This document shows positions 63,754-64,000 of a stretch of DNA of 64,000 nucleotides, piece by piece (position 1 is the first letter of the stretch; the number at the start of each line of letters is the position of its first letter). Position numbers and translations under genes: made by a program. Source of the stretch: Geomonas silvestris (lineage in GTDB: Bacteria; Desulfobacterota; Desulfuromonadia; Geobacterales; Geobacteraceae); assembly GCF_014193515.1 (NCBI RefSeq), contig NZ_BLXX01000001.1, positions 310,001 to 374,000 on the forward strand, written 5' to 3'. The notes under the pieces were generated by a model. That model was not told where the DNA came from and made no database searches. It saw only the letters and a program-made list of their open reading frames with translations.

Positions 63754-64000
63754 ATGAACCTGGAACAAGAGACGAGGAACGACATTGTCATTCTATACGT
63801 GAAGGAGGAGCGTCTGGATGCGCACAACTCGGTCGATCTGAAAGCTGCGGTCCAGAAGCTGTTTGAGGAAGGTAAGAAGAACGTACTGGTGGATCTTAAA
63901 GAAGTGCGTTTCATTGACAGTTCCGGATTGGGTGCATTGGTTTCCGGCTTTAAAAATGCCATCTCGCACCAGGGCAATCTGAAACTGTCCTCGCTGCAGT
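63754..64000 (+). CDS. STAS-domain anti-anti-sigma factor, 5' part
   Basis: Starts at the ATG at 63754 behind AAGGAGAAGG and runs off the window after 82 residues. A STAS fold is clear: 'VILYVKEERLDAHNSVDLKAAVQKL', 'NVLVDLKEVRFIDSSGLGALVSGFK', with the phosphorylatable Ser in I-D-S-S-G-L-G. Such proteins bind anti-sigma kinases when unphosphorylated, and SpoIIE-type phosphatases reactivate them. It lies 84 bp after the phosphatase gene. An anti-sigma kinase (RsbW-like) may follow beyond the window. Confidence 0.93.
   Translation, partial: MNLEQETRNDIVILYVKEERLDAHNSVDLKAAVQKLFEEGKKNVLVDLKEVRFIDSSGLGALVSGFKNAISHQGNLKLSSLQ

Overview
The window looks like chromosomal DNA from a Geobacter-type bacterium (Geobacteraceae, Desulfuromonadota). 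The GC content is high. It carries the geobacter-type pilB-pilT-pilC-pilS-pilR-pilA order with a very short pilin (66 residues mature) followed by a small secreted partner (Spc/PilA-C type), and then a polysaccharide and ABC-export block in the position of the Geobacter sulfurreducens xap genes. No rRNA, tRNA, CRISPR array, transposase or prophage gene was seen. All assignments come from reading the sequence; no database search was run.

Layout. (1) 1-1590: the 3' part of a DUF4403-like gene on +, then a convergent intergenic region with an 18-unit, 21-bp minisatellite. (2) 1590-17894, all on -: a surface-polysaccharide locus. It holds a GT9 transferase, a methyltransferase, a UDP-galactopyranose mutase of the eukaryotic sequence type, several GT2/GT4 glycosyltransferases, a Wzm/Wzt export pair, a UbiA-type decaprenyl-phosphate phosphoribosyltransferase-like enzyme, a TPR-tailed GT-C membrane glycosyltransferase and a second ABC transporter. 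(3) 17982-25940, -: spc, pilA, pilR, pilS, pilC, pilT and pilB. The pilA upstream region has a canonical sigma-54 promoter and a TGTC palindrome that suits PilR. (4) 26001-34186, -: aroE, two large membrane proteins (DUF2723 and LPG-synthase-TM types), ribF, tatC and rnr. (5) 34435-43812: slt (+), a sugar-nucleotide pyrophosphorylase (-) with a structured leader, a periplasmic rhodanese (+), and a marR-tolC-emrA-emrB efflux operon (+). (6) 43901-58421, -: small membrane protein, parvulin, pdxJ, glmM, cdaR, cdaA, folP, ftsH, tilS, a hypothetical gene, peptide-type ABC permeases and binding protein, and a TPR lipoprotein. (7) 58635-64000, +: an APH/AAA fusion, a small two-TM protein, an SLC5-GAF-SpoIIE phosphatase and the start of a STAS anti-anti-sigma factor.

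How the genes work together. Regions 2 and 3 form a cell-surface module: a type IV pilus under PilS/PilR and sigma-54 control, with a furanose-oriented polysaccharide factory directly downstream of the pilin. Region 6 is a housekeeping series that includes the c-di-AMP set cdaA-cdaR-glmM. Region 7 looks like one signalling unit in which a transporter-like sensor with a phosphatase output would act on the adjacent anti-anti-sigma factor.

Intergenic regions are rich in small dispersed repeats, several with a 7-bp period, and in REP-like hairpins. The strongest candidates for something undescribed are the 21-bp palindrome array (1111-1488), the structured leader at 37652-37764, the furanose/pilin locus and the transporter-phosphatase unit.
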